From JBKPRX01 sp046734795 (GTDB taxonomy: Bacteria; Actinomycetota; Thermoleophilia; Gaiellales; Gaiellaceae), in assembly GCA_046734795.1 (NCBI GenBank), contig JBKPRX010000043.1:1-21928 (forward strand): a DNA stretch of 21,928 bases, read 5' to 3'. Position numbers and translations under genes: made by a program. Shown one piece after another: positions 1-7,277 of the stretch (positions are counted from its first letter, which is position 1; each line of letters opens with the position of its first letter). The notes beneath the pieces are model-generated. The model was not told where the DNA came from. It was given only the letters and a program-made list of their open reading frames with translations, and searched no databases.

Positions 1-33
1 TCAAGGATCCCGGCGGATATCGAATCGAGCTCA

Positions 34-435
34 TTGAACGCGGATGAACAACACGCGCGCGAGCGCTTGCTAGAAGCGAAGTTCGCCTGCGCACGTCGGT
101 TCATCGAGGCAGTCACGGCGCACGATCATGACGCGGCGGAAAAGTTGCTCGATCCCGATGTCGAGACCGTGACGCCGCGCGGCACCTTTCGTGGTATCCC
201 AGCATGCCGGCAGGTGCTTCAGAAGGCGACCGGAGACGAGCAATTCGAAATGGAACAGGCGACACGTGAGCTTGAGGACGCTGACGGCGACATCATTGCC
301 CGCACGCGTGAGATCGCCCGCTGGCGCGAAACCGGCGAACTGGCGTACGAGCGTGACTTCGCGGTGTGCTTGACCCTCGACGACGATCGAATCGTCAAGG
401 TCGTCGTGATGCCGGGCGGCGCGCTGCCCTCATAG
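34..435 (+). CDS. NTF2-like / SnoaL-like domain protein, possibly 5'-partial
   Basis: The 133-residue product reads as a single alpha+beta cone fold of the NTF2/SnoaL type. It has an N-terminal helix with the pattern FIEAVTAHDHDAAEKLLDPDVE, then a FRGIPACRQVL segment and a C-terminal strand VVVMPGG. Family members bind small hydrophobic ligands or act as isomerases, cyclases or hydrolases; nothing here fixes a substrate. The listed start is a TTG with no visible Shine-Dalgarno or -10 box. The frame stays open to base 1, so the true start may lie before the window. Fold family fairly likely; function unknown. Confidence 0.65.
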   Translation: MNADEQHARERLLEAKFACARRFIEAVTAHDHDAAEKLLDPDVETVTPRGTFRGIPACRQVLQKATGDEQFEMEQATRELEDADGDIIARTREIARWRETGELAYERDFAVCLTLDDDRIVKVVVMPGGALPS

Positions 436-784
436 CCTGTGTATCAGGTGCGGCCCGCGGTTCTATTCAGAGTCGAGCTCTCGTGACCGTGAGGATTTGA
501 CTTGCGCTCGTGCGGGGTTCTGGACGGCTACCGCATCTACCTGATCGACCGCAGCGGCGGTTGATCCGGAAGCGCAATCTCGCCGGTGTGCGAGCGCAGC
601 TGAACTTCAGCGACTGTCGTCGGCAAGCGAGCCTTGCATAGCCTTGCCTGGAGCCTGCCGTTCGTGCTCGCGGGGTTCGCGCTGGTCGCGACACGGAATA
701 AGCTCCGCTCAGAAGGGGGATCGGCGGTGGCGCCCGGCGGTCGATGAAGGAGGCAGTCCTTCCCGCCGCACTTGGAGCCGACCG
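436..784. other. 349-bp gap without a supported gene
   Basis: I see no convincing coding frame between the NTF2-like gene and the secreted protein at 785. Short peptides can be read in it, for example one ending at a TGA near 565, but none has a start signal or family pattern. It probably contains the promoter and leader of the downstream gene. The only clear element is GGAG at 774-777, the likely ribosome binding site for the ATG at 785. Confidence 0.5.
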
Positions 785-1456
785 ATGACCCCGCTGCCCT
801 GTCGCAAGACCGCCGTTCTCTTCCTCGTCGCACTCACGGCGGCGCTCGCACTTGCAGCATCCGCGCTCGCGGACAAGCCGACGATCAAGTACACCGCCGA
901 GGGTCAAGCCGCGGCGCGTGCCACCGTGCTCAGGCGCAGTGACCTCGGCTCGGGAGGCTGGCAGGGCGGCTCTCTGAAGCCCGATCTCTCGTCGGATCTC
1001 CCTTGCCCGAATTTCAACCCGAAGCAGTCCGATCTCGTCGTCCTCGGCGCGGCGCACACCATGTGGTCACACGACGTGACGACGGTCGACAGCGTGTCGG
1101 AAGTTCTGCAGTCGCCGCACATGGTCGAGCTCGACTGGCAGCGGAGCGTGTTGTCGCCGCAGCTCCTTCCCTGTCTCCGCACGGCGGTGGCGCAGCAGGT
1201 TGGCTCGGGAGTCCATTTCGTCTCTCTGCAGAAGCTCTCGTTTCCGCAGGTCGCGACCCACACCGCCGCCTACCGGGCCGTCATGGACGTACCCGCCTCC
1301 GGATCAACGGTCAGGGTGTTCTTCGACCTCGTGGTGTTCGGCCGCGGGCGAACCGAGGTGACGCTGGCGATGATCGCGCCCTACGCGAACGCAAAGAGCG
1401 TCATGCAGACGGAGATCCGCTACGCACGCCTGCTCGCTTCGCGCATCCGCGCGTAA
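785..1456 (+). CDS. secreted protein of unknown function
   Basis: A 223-residue product. The ATG at 785 is chosen because GGAG lies 7 nt upstream and because it opens directly into a signal peptide: a short polar N-terminus with R7-K8, a hydrophobic core (AVLFLVALTAALALAA) and a likely cleavage after ALA. The frame extends upstream to 644, but that part looks non-coding. The mature part starts with a segment resembling ARATVLRRSDLGSGGW and has two cysteines (DLPCPN, LLPCLR) that could form a disulfide. It ends in strand-rich sequence (VRVFFDLVVFGRGRTEVTL). I do not recognise the family. The gene precedes another exported protein on the same strand, so both may act at the cell surface. Confidence 0.75.
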   Translation: MTPLPCRKTAVLFLVALTAALALAASALADKPTIKYTAEGQAAARATVLRRSDLGSGGWQGGSLKPDLSSDLPCPNFNPKQSDLVVLGAAHTMWSHDVTTVDSVSEVLQSPHMVELDWQRSVLSPQLLPCLRTAVAQQVGSGVHFVSLQKLSFPQVATHTAAYRAVMDVPASGSTVRVFFDLVVFGRGRTEVTLAMIAPYANAKSVMQTEIRYARLLASRIRA

Positions 1457-1566
1457 GACGCTCGCGGCGCACCCATCGGTGACGATTCCGCGCCGGCTTG
1501 CGCGCGGACACTATCGGCTCGGATTGCGCGTGGATATTCAGAACGCTCCCGAACGAAAGGAGCGTC

Positions 1567-2595
1567 ATGCAGAGAGGTTGGATCCCCCGCGTCGCGGCCG
1601 TGGTCGCAGTCGTCGGCGGGGGCGCGGGTGCAGCTCTCGCTGCGTCGGTTGCCGACGGCAGCTCGAGTGTCATCCATGCGTGTAGCGCCGTAAGCGACGG
1701 ACGGTTGCGGCTCGTTCACGACGCGTCGTCGTGCCGGCACAACGAGGTCGCGGTCTCGTGGTCGAGCGACGGCGGTCCCGCAGGACCGCCCGGCCCAGCT
1801 GGACCCGCTGGGCCTACCGGTCCTGCCGGTCCTGCTGGTCCTGCTGGCCCGTCAGGCCCGGCGGGTTCGCCGGGTGCGCAGGGTCCTGCAGGTCCGCAAG
1901 GCCCGGCCGGCCCGCAAGGACCCGCGGGCCCCGCCGGATCAGGGCTCACCTCGCTCGAGCAGCTGGACGGCGTCGCCTGCACTGCCGACGGCGTCGCCGG
2001 CAAGATCGCGCTGACCTATGACGGCTCGCGAAGGGCGGTCCTCGCGTGCAGCGGTTCGAGCACCGAGCCGCCGCCTCCTCCGCCACCGCCGCCGCCTCCG
2101 GCGGGAACGCTCGTCGTCAACGAGTTCTCGACCGGCACGACCGGCGCGGCCGCGGACGAATTCGTCGAGATCGCGAACGTCGGCAGCGCTGCGATCGACA
2201 TCAGCGGCTTCAAGGTCGTCTACCGCTCGGCGACCGGCACGTCCGATGTCACGCTCTCAACCGTGCCGGCGGGCACGACGCTCGCAGCGGGCGCGTACTA
2301 CCTGCTCGGCGGCAGCGCCTACGCAGGCGCGAAGACGCCGAATCAGTCGTTCGCGTTCGGCCTCGCCGCGACTGGTGGTGCAATCGGCGTGCGCGACGCG
2401 TCGGGGACGCTCCTCGACTCCGTCGGCTACGGCTCTGCGGCGAACGCGTTCGTTGAAGGATCCGCAGCGGCGGCGCCCCCCGCGAGCGACGCGCCAGGAT
2501 CGAGCGCGGCGCGAACGCCGAACGGCCGCGACACAAACAACAACGTAAGCGACTTCACGGTCGCGTCACCGCCGACTCCCGGAACAGCGAACTAA
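1567..2595 (+). CDS. exported collagen-like / lamin-tail domain protein
   Basis: A 342-residue product. The ATG at 1567 has a good ribosome binding site (AAAGGAG, about 5 nt upstream). Domains in order: signal peptide (residues 1-26, hydrophobic AAVVAVVGGGAGAAL); a short module with paired cysteines (IHACS...SSCRHNE...SW, about 36-66) common before bacterial collagen-like repeats; 18 uninterrupted Gly-X-Y triplets (residues 70-123, mostly GPA); a second Cys module (about 127-161); eleven prolines (168-178); and a lamin-tail (LTD) beta domain (about 181-342) with VVNEFSTG, DEFVEIANVG and the typical ending RTPNGRDTNNN...DF...PTPG. LTDs in bacteria occur mainly in exported proteins. Probably a surface or matrix protein; binding partner unknown. 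Confidence 0.85.
   Translation: MQRGWIPRVAAVVAVVGGGAGAALAASVADGSSSVIHACSAVSDGRLRLVHDASSCRHNEVAVSWSSDGGPAGPPGPAGPAGPTGPAGPAGPAGPSGPAGSPGAQGPAGPQGPAGPQGPAGPAGSGLTSLEQLDGVACTADGVAGKIALTYDGSRRAVLACSGSSTEPPPPPPPPPPPAGTLVVNEFSTGTTGAAADEFVEIANVGSAAIDISGFKVVYRSATGTSDVTLSTVPAGTTLAAGAYYLLGGSAYAGAKTPNQSFAFGLAATGGAIGVRDASGTLLDSVGYGSAANAFVEGSAAAAPPASDAPGSSAARTPNGRDTNNNVSDFTVASPPTPGTAN
1774..1935 (+). repeat. Gly-X-Y (collagen-like) coding repeat
   Basis: Eighteen consecutive 9-nt units encoding Gly-Pro-Ala, with some Gly-Pro-Gln, Gly-Pro-Ser, Gly-Pro-Thr and Gly-Ser-Pro variants, inside the collagen/LTD gene. Units differ at third positions (ggt, ggc, gga, ggg), so the array is not a fresh slippage product. 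Such arrays can still vary in copy number between strains. Confidence 0.9.
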
Positions 2596-2605
2596 CGGGC
2601 GCGAC

Positions 2606-3061
2606 TCAATGCGCGTCGCCGCCGCTGAACAGCGCGGCGGCGGCGCGCTGCATCTCTTCCTGCGGCACGTCGCGGAGGTGCTGCGCGAGCCCCCAGCGGT
2701 GTCCGAACGGGTCCGTGATCTGACCGTACCGCTCGCCCCAGAACGTGTCGCTGAGCGGCTGTCGCACTTCGACCCCCGCCGCGGTCGCGCGCTTCCACAC
2801 CTCGTCGACGTCGGCGCAGCGCAGGTGCAAGACGGTCGCAGTGCCGCCGATCGCGAGCGGCGACAGCACGCCGAGCTCCGGAAACTCGTCCGCGAGCATC
2901 ACTGTGGATCCGCCGAAGCGCAGCTCGACCTGCATCAACTTTCCGCCCGGAAGCTCGATACGCGCCTGCTCCTCGGCTCCGAGAACTTCGCGGTACCAGT
3001 CGGCTGCACGAGCAGCGTCGGCGACGACGATGTGTGCGGTGATCGTAGGTTGGTCGCTCAC
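2606..3061 (-). CDS. VOC-family (glyoxalase-fold, PhnB-like) protein
   Basis: A 151-residue product with one vicinal-oxygen-chelate unit pair. The N-terminal half is TAHIVVADAARAADWYREVLGAE and the C-terminal half ends in ITDPFGHRWGLAQHLRDVP, the usual PhnB/YycE-like ending. VOC proteins include glyoxalases, ring-cleaving dioxygenases and antibiotic-binding proteins; this subgroup is rarely characterised, so no substrate is claimed. The ATG at 3061 overlaps the stop of the LtrA gene by 4 nt (ATGA), so the two are probably translated together. It converges with the collagen/LTD gene, leaving only 10 bp between stops. Confidence 0.85.
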   Translation of the reverse strand: MSDQPTITAHIVVADAARAADWYREVLGAEEQARIELPGGKLMQVELRFGGSTVMLADEFPELGVLSPLAIGGTATVLHLRCADVDEVWKRATAAGVEVRQPLSDTFWGERYGQITDPFGHRWGLAQHLRDVPQEEMQRAAAALFSGGDAH

Positions 3062-4203
3062 GCAAACTCCTTTCTCGTCACTGTGGCCGTCGGCACAACT
3101 GCCGCGTCCGCCCGCGATTCGGCAACGATTGCCACGATGAGCGCCGCCACGAGCGCGGCGATCTGAGCGCTCGCGCTTACTACCGCACCGAGCGGAATCG
3201 TCGCGAGGACGGCGAGCGTCGCCATCGCTCGGAACCGCATCGTCCCGAGCCGCAACTCATGACGGAACAGCAGATCCCCGACAAGGAATGCCGCGATCCC
3301 GCCGGCAAGGAGCGAGGCACGGGCCCAGTGCAGCTCCGCCGGCGGGTCGGCGAGCGCATCACGCTCTGCGGCGGCGGCGGCCACGATCCCGAGCAGAATC
3401 GGGATGTGCCAGTAGCCGAAGCCGCGTAACGCCGCCCAGGCACGCGCAACCGGTTCGAGCGCGGACAGCGCCCGCTCGGCCTGCGTGTCGTCGCCGCCGA
3501 AGTAAAGCCACCACAGGCACGCACTCGCGGCGAGGCCAAGCGTCGCAACGACGACGAGTGGAACGTCGACAGGTAGATGCGAGGCGCCGATCCCGACTGC
3601 GACGACGGATTCGCCGATCGCGACAAGCACGACGAGCCCGTGCCGTTCGACGAAGTGCGACGGCTCGATCGCGAACCCGCTCGGCGGTTGAACAAACGGC
3701 GTGAGCCACTCGAACACGAATGCCACCGACCAGAGGGCGTACTGCGCCGTCCCACCGATCGCGCCGCCGGCCACGATCATCACCGCCGAGAGGATGTTGT
3801 AAGGAGCCAGTCGCAGGATCGCGCGCGCGACGGTGATTTGCGTGGCACGCGTGAAGAGCGTCGTGTGCACGACGACGATCGCGAGATAGGCGAGCCCGAA
3901 AGCGAGGCCGCTACTCGAGAAGGCGTGCGGGACAGAGAGAGCAAGGATGAAATAGCTCCCCATTCCGCCGAGCAGCAGCAAACGTCGGTTGGTCGTGTGT
4001 GCGGAGACGGCATTCGTCATCCACGCGTAGCCGCCGTACATCCACCAAATCACGCCGAGCATGAGCACGACCTGCACGAACGACTGCCACGACGGATCGT
4101 TGTGCAGAACCGCCGTCAGCTGGGTGATCGTGAAGACGAAGACGAGGTCGAAGAAGAGTTCGAGCGTCGTGACACGGTTCGACTCGGTGTGCGCAGCGTC
4201 CAT
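3058..4203 (-). CDS. ltrA: low-temperature-requirement A (LtrA) family membrane protein
   Basis: A 381-residue polytopic membrane protein. The N-terminal signature TTLELFFDLVFVFTITQLT, a following hydrophobic helix with WWMYGGYAWMTN, and the later motif FVERHGLVVLVAIGESVVAVG mark the LtrA family. That family was named after a Listeria locus needed for growth in the cold; its biochemical role is unknown. I chose ATG 4203 over an upstream TTG at 4227 because a -10-like TACGCT lies 7 nt before it, the pattern seen at many starts in this window. It is followed by the overlapping VOC gene and is divergent from the GST-like gene, with 52 bp between them. Confidence 0.88.
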   Translation of the reverse strand: MDAAHTESNRVTTLELFFDLVFVFTITQLTAVLHNDPSWQSFVQVVLMLGVIWWMYGGYAWMTNAVSAHTTNRRLLLLGGMGSYFILALSVPHAFSSSGLAFGLAYLAIVVVHTTLFTRATQITVARAILRLAPYNILSAVMIVAGGAIGGTAQYALWSVAFVFEWLTPFVQPPSGFAIEPSHFVERHGLVVLVAIGESVVAVGIGASHLPVDVPLVVVATLGLAASACLWWLYFGGDDTQAERALSALEPVARAWAALRGFGYWHIPILLGIVAAAAAERDALADPPAELHWARASLLAGGIAAFLVGDLLFRHELRLGTMRFRAMATLAVLATIPLGAVVSASAQIAALVAALIVAIVAESRADAAVVPTATVTRKEFA

Positions 4204-4210
4204 CGCTGCG

Positions 4211-4216
4211 AGCGTA
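4211..4216 (-). promoter_or_regulatory. -10 box of a leaderless ltrA promoter
   Basis: On the minus strand TACGCT is followed by 7 nt and then the ATG at 4203. The spacing puts the predicted transcription start at the start codon. No clear -35 was found. Confidence 0.5.
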
Positions 4217-4243
4217 TCGACGCGCAAGGCGGCTACGGATCCG

Positions 4244-4249
4244 TAAAGT
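4244..4249 (+). promoter_or_regulatory. -10 box of a leaderless GST-like gene promoter
   Basis: TAAAGT is followed by 6 nt and the GTG at 4256, so the transcript would begin at the start codon. It lies back to back with the ltrA -10 box, 27 bp apart. A GGAG at 4251-4254 is too close to the GTG to serve as a ribosome binding site. Confidence 0.5.
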
Positions 4250-4255
4250 CGGAGC

Positions 4256-4855
4256 GTGCTCCTCTACAACAGCGCGGTCTCCGGCAACTGTTACAAGGTG
4301 CGACTTCTGCTCGCGCACCTCGGGCTCGCGTACGAGACGCGGGAGGTCAGCGTCGTCGACCGGACCGGCCGCGACGAGCTCATCGGCGATCTGAATCCGG
4401 CCCAGCGCGTGCCGACGCTCGTCCTCGACGACGGTCGCCCGCTCGCGGAGTCCAACGCGATCCTCTGGTACTTCGGCGACGGCACGCGGTTCGTTCCGGA
4501 GGATCCCTACGAGCGGGCGCAGGTCCTGCAGTGGCTCTTCTTCGAGCAATACGACCATGAGCCTGCGATCGCAGTCGCGCGCTTTTGGCTCGCCTACTCG
4601 GGACGGCCGGAGGCCTTCGAGCCGCAGCGCGCAGAGAAGCAACGCGCCGGCTACCGCGCGCTCGCGGCGATGGAGCGGCACCTCGCCGGGCGCGAGTTCC
4701 TCGTCGGCTCCGCTTTCACGATCGCCGACATCGCGCTCTATGCGTACACGCACGTCGCGCACGAAGGCGGATTCGATCTCGATGCGTACCCGTCGGTGCG
4801 CGCGTGGCTCGAGCGTGTCGCCGCGCAGCCGGGGCATATCGCGATCGACGCCTGA
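4256..4855 (+). CDS. glutathione S-transferase family protein
   Basis: A 199-residue, two-domain GST of normal length. The thioredoxin-like N-terminal domain (about 1-78) has MLLYNSAVSGNCYKVRLLL, the cis-proline segment QRVPTLVLDDG and the glutathione gamma-glutamyl site ESNAILWYF. The all-helical C-terminal domain (about 85-199) has AMERHLAGREFLVGSAFTIADIALY, the usual N-capping box region. GSTs conjugate thiols to electrophiles. Many actinobacteria use mycothiol rather than glutathione, so the true thiol is uncertain. The GTG start is supported by a -10-like TAAAGT 6 nt upstream. It ends 3 bp from the convergent dioxygenase-like gene. Confidence 0.88.
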   Translation: MLLYNSAVSGNCYKVRLLLAHLGLAYETREVSVVDRTGRDELIGDLNPAQRVPTLVLDDGRPLAESNAILWYFGDGTRFVPEDPYERAQVLQWLFFEQYDHEPAIAVARFWLAYSGRPEAFEPQRAEKQRAGYRALAAMERHLAGREFLVGSAFTIADIALYAYTHVAHEGGFDLDAYPSVRAWLERVAAQPGHIAIDA

Positions 4856-4858
4856 GCG

Positions 4859-5545
4859 CTAGCGCTGCACGCCCATCGCGATCGCCGCGACGTAGCGCTT
4901 GCCGCCGTTCTGCGCTTGCGTGTGGAGCAGCGAGCGGCGCCCGCCGTTGACGAAGATCGCGTCGTCGCCGTTCCGCGTCACGCGCTGTCCGTGTTGCCTG
5001 TACGGCGCGCGCGAGTGCACCTTGTCCGTGACCGTGTCCGCAAAATAGAGCTGTCCTGTGTGCACGACGTTGCCGCCCACGTGCACCTTTACGTGCACAT
5101 GCACGGCGCGTCCCGGATACCAGCCGGGGTAGATCGTGTCGAAGAGCGCGACGCCGCTCGCGTTCGTGCGCTGCACACCGCGGAGGAAGGTCGTGCCCGG
5201 ATTGTTCGCGACGGACCCCGAATACGCGCCTCCGGCGTCGCAGTGCCAGATCTCGACCGAAGCGCCGCGAATGGGTTTGCACGTCGAAGCGTTGACGACG
5301 GTCAGCCGTAACGCAAGCGGAGTGCCGGGGCGGCCTTCCGTGACGTTCCTCCTGGTGGCCGCGCCGGCGACGTAAAACGGCCCCTCCGTCTGCTCCGGGG
5401 CGAGGACGCAGCTGACAGCGCCGGTCGCGACCCCGGCGGGGCCGCCGCTCGCCTCTGCGTCGGCCGCAGCGCGGAGGCCAAGAGCGGCTGCGACGAAACC
5501 GCCGAACTGGAGCAGCGATCCGCGACGCGTGAGCTTCCCGTCCAC
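4859..5545 (-). CDS. exported intradiol ring-cleavage dioxygenase-like protein
   Basis: A 228-residue product. The N-terminus carries a Tat-type signal (TRRGSLLQ at residues 6-13, then a hydrophobic stretch to about 29). The rest matches the protocatechuate/catechol 1,2-dioxygenase beta fold, with QTEGPFYV and the four expected non-haem Fe(III) ligands: Y108 (GGAYSG), Y143, H149 and H151 (GWYPGRAVHVH). Classical enzymes of this family open catechols between the hydroxyls; exported single-domain members are common in actinobacteria and fungi, with substrates mostly unknown. A cofactor inserted in the cytoplasm fits Tat export of the folded protein. The GTG start at 5545 has a -10-like TAGGCT 8 nt upstream. 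It is divergent from the zinc peptidase gene. Confidence 0.88.
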   Translation of the reverse strand: MDGKLTRRGSLLQFGGFVAAALGLRAAADAEASGGPAGVATGAVSCVLAPEQTEGPFYVAGAATRRNVTEGRPGTPLALRLTVVNASTCKPIRGASVEIWHCDAGGAYSGSVANNPGTTFLRGVQRTNASGVALFDTIYPGWYPGRAVHVHVKVHVGGNVVHTGQLYFADTVTDKVHSRAPYRQHGQRVTRNGDDAIFVNGGRRSLLHTQAQNGGKRYVAAIAMGVQR

Positions 5546-5553
5546 CGCCGCAG

Positions 5554-5559
5554 AGCCTA
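5554..5559 (-). promoter_or_regulatory. -10 box of a leaderless dioxygenase-like gene promoter
   Basis: Minus-strand TAGGCT is followed by 8 nt and then the GTG at 5545. No ribosome binding site is visible upstream of that GTG, which fits a leaderless mRNA. Confidence 0.45.
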
Positions 5560-5601
5560 GTCCGTGTTTCGCAACTGGCCGAACCGTGGGAGGACGTTAG
5601 G

Positions 5602-6465
5602 GTGCGTTTCCGTCCTGGAGCCAGGCTCGACACCTCGCAGGTCACGGACGCGCGCGGCCGCACAGGCCTTCCCGGGGGAGTCGCGGTCGGCGGCGGCGGC
5701 CTCGGTCTCGCCGGGATCGTCATCTACCTGTTGATCACGTTCCTCGGCGGCGGCGCCACGAGCCCGCTCGACAACTTGAACGGCGAGACGGTCGCGCAGG
5801 CGCCTCCGAGCCAAGCGCTGGGCGAGGAGTGTCAGACCGGGGCCGACGCGAACCGGCGGCAAGACTGTCGCATCGTCGCCGACATCAACAGCGTGCAGAA
5901 GTTCTGGTCCGGCGCGGTCCGGAACTACGCGCCGGCGAAGACAGTGTTCTTCACGGGGTCGGTCGGTACGGGGTGCGGCACGGCGACCTCCGACGTCGGG
6001 CCGTTCTACTGCCCCAACGACAAGCGCGTCTACATCGACCTCGATTTCTTCGACGAGCTGCAATCGCAGTTCGGCGCGCAGGGCGGTCCGCTTGCCGAGG
6101 CGTACGTGCTCGCGCACGAATACGGACACCACGTTCAGGATCTGCTCGGCGATCTCGGCCGCTCTGGCCAGGGCGCGAGCGGCGGTTCCGTCCGGACCGA
6201 GCTGCAGGCCGACTGCTACGCAGGCGTGTGGGCGAAGCACGCCGTCGCGACCGGTTACATCGTCGATCTCACCGAGCGCGACGTTGCGGACGCCCTCGAC
6301 GCGGCAGCCGCGGTGGGCGACGATCGGATTCAGGCGCGCACGCGCGGCCAAGTGAATCCGGAGACGTGGACGCACGGTTCGTCCGAGCAGCGGCGGACGT
6401 GGTTCAGCAACGGCTTCCGCTCCGGGAACCCGAGCGCGTGCGACACGTTCTCGGGGAACATCTGA
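5602..6465 (+). CDS. membrane-anchored neutral zinc metallopeptidase (YpfJ-like, PF04228 type)
   Basis: A 287-residue product. The N-terminal MRFRPGARLDTSQVTDARG and one membrane helix (about 27-48, VGGGGLGLAGIVIYLLITFL) are the usual beginning of this family, which places the peptidase domain outside the membrane. Catalytic features: HEYGHH (HExxH, H172-H176, with E173 as general base) and ELQADCYAGVW (E200, likely third zinc ligand). Cysteines at GEECQTG, RQDCRI, GTGCGT and FYCPN may form disulfides. Substrates of the family are unknown. The GTG start has GGGAGG 8 nt upstream, a real Shine-Dalgarno sequence unlike several neighbours. Confidence 0.9.
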   Translation: MRFRPGARLDTSQVTDARGRTGLPGGVAVGGGGLGLAGIVIYLLITFLGGGATSPLDNLNGETVAQAPPSQALGEECQTGADANRRQDCRIVADINSVQKFWSGAVRNYAPAKTVFFTGSVGTGCGTATSDVGPFYCPNDKRVYIDLDFFDELQSQFGAQGGPLAEAYVLAHEYGHHVQDLLGDLGRSGQGASGGSVRTELQADCYAGVWAKHAVATGYIVDLTERDVADALDAAAAVGDDRIQARTRGQVNPETWTHGSSEQRRTWFSNGFRSGNPSACDTFSGNI

Positions 6466-6487
6466 GGGGCGCTTCGGCTAAGGCCCC
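6466..6487. terminator. possible bidirectional hairpin between convergent genes
   Basis: GGGGC (6466-6470) pairs with GCCCC (6483-6487) and CTT (6472-6474) with AAG (6480-6482), with one bulged G and a 5-nt loop. It starts right after the peptidase stop codon and covers the stop of the opposing gene. There is no T-run on either side, so intrinsic termination is only tentative. Confidence 0.35.
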
Positions 6488-6918
6488 GCTCGGCCGTCGT
6501 GCCAGCGCCTGACGACGACGAAGCGCATCCCGTTCCAGTGGAAGCGTCGATGGACGAAGCCGCCGCTCGGGCAGCAGTTCGGATCGCGTTTCCGGTAGAT
6601 CGGCGTCGTCTCGACGAGATCGCGGCCGACTCGCACGAGACCGAGCTTGTAGACGTCGAGCTCCTGGTGCGCGACGCGCCAGCGATTTCCGTCGCGTCTG
6701 AAGACGACCCAGGCGATATCGCCTGCGGTTCCGCCGCTGAAGACGGTGACGGCCAGCTCGTTGATGCCGTCGCCGGTCAGGTCGTGGCAGATGACGCGGT
6801 CGGGTCCACCGCCGCCACCGGGTTTGACCGTCGCGCGTAGCGGTGCGAGTGTCGGCGCCGCGAGGATCGCAGCGCGCGCGGCAGCTGGAGTGCAGGCCGG
6901 CGGGGTGGCAACGAGCAC
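6478..6918 (-). CDS. DxTGDGxxE (FG-GAP/EF-loop-like) protein of unknown function
   Basis: A 146-residue product. The clearest motif is DLTGDGINELAV, a calcium-loop-like pattern seen in FG-GAP/VCBS repeats. It is followed by AGDIAWVVFRRDGNRW and a Cys-rich RKRDPNCCPSGGFVHRRFHW near the C-terminus. Similar secreted actinobacterial proteins exist, but this one shows no obvious signal peptide. The GTG at 6918 is the only start before an in-frame stop upstream (TGA at 6961-6963), and it has TAGAGT 7 nt upstream. Either it is cytoplasmic or an export signal has been lost. It converges with the zinc peptidase gene. Function unknown. Confidence 0.65.
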   Translation of the reverse strand: MLVATPPACTPAAARAAILAAPTLAPLRATVKPGGGGGPDRVICHDLTGDGINELAVTVFSGGTAGDIAWVVFRRDGNRWRVAHQELDVYKLGLVRVGRDLVETTPIYRKRDPNCCPSGGFVHRRFHWNGMRFVVVRRWHDGRAGP

Positions 6919-6925
6919 GCGCGGG

Positions 6926-6931
6926 ACTCTA
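6926..6931 (-). promoter_or_regulatory. -10 box of a leaderless promoter for the DxTGDG gene
   Basis: Minus-strand TAGAGT, 7 nt, then the GTG at 6918. Confidence 0.45.
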
Positions 6932-6986
6932 GGCGTTGTTGCACTTTCGGCGCGAAGTCGTCACAGACACGTCGGAACTCGATCGC

Positions 6987-6992
6987 TACGTT
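6987..6992 (+). promoter_or_regulatory. -10 box of a leaderless promoter; decides the start at 7000
   Basis: TACGTT is followed by 7 nt and the ATG at 7000. The alternative TTG start at 6991 lies inside this hexamer, so the ATG is preferred. Confidence 0.5.
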
Positions 6993-6999
6993 GACTTCG

Positions 7000-7269
7000 A
7001 TGGAAACGAGAGCGAGAACGGCGACACCGTGGGGACCGGCGGACCTCGTCGACGAGTTGAACCTGCCGCAGCGGGCGAGGGAGAAACGGTTCGCATCGGC
7101 GGTGCAGTTGCTCGAGACTGGGAATGGCGAGCAGCTCGTCCGGTTCGTCTACAAGACAGGCGGCACCGCGCGGCGCGGGCCCGTCACGCTCAGGGCGAAG
7201 GACATCGCACGGTTACGAGCCGAGCTTGCGAAGCATCCGGCACTTGCGGAGGCGCTCGGGCTCGGCTGA
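7000..7269 (+). CDS. small conserved hypothetical protein
   Basis: An 89-residue basic, mostly helical product. It has an N-terminal segment with PADLVDELNLPQRAREKRFASAVQLL, a central strand pair (QLVRFVYKTGGTARRGPVTL) and a C-terminal helix (DIARLRAELAKHPALAEALGL). It has no membrane segment or cysteine motif. The strong third-position G/C bias and good helix/strand alternation argue for a real gene. I recognise no named domain. It converges with purQ, 8 bp away, and is divergent from the DxTGDG gene. Confidence 0.65.
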   Translation: METRARTATPWGPADLVDELNLPQRAREKRFASAVQLLETGNGEQLVRFVYKTGGTARRGPVTLRAKDIARLRAELAKHPALAEALGLG

Positions 7270-7277
7270 GCTAACAA

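Noticed and set aside
1..33. BamHI-, EcoRV- and SacI-like sites close together at the left edge, resembling a cloning polylinker.
   Set aside because: The spacing and flanks do not match a vector I know, and the same frame stays open into the first gene; six-base sites of this kind are common in high-G+C DNA.
744..788. A 14-codon ORF whose TGA overlaps the ATG of the secreted protein (ATGA), like a leader peptide.
   Set aside because: It has no ribosome binding site and no distinctive codons; the main gene has its own GGAG. An overlap this short can arise by chance.
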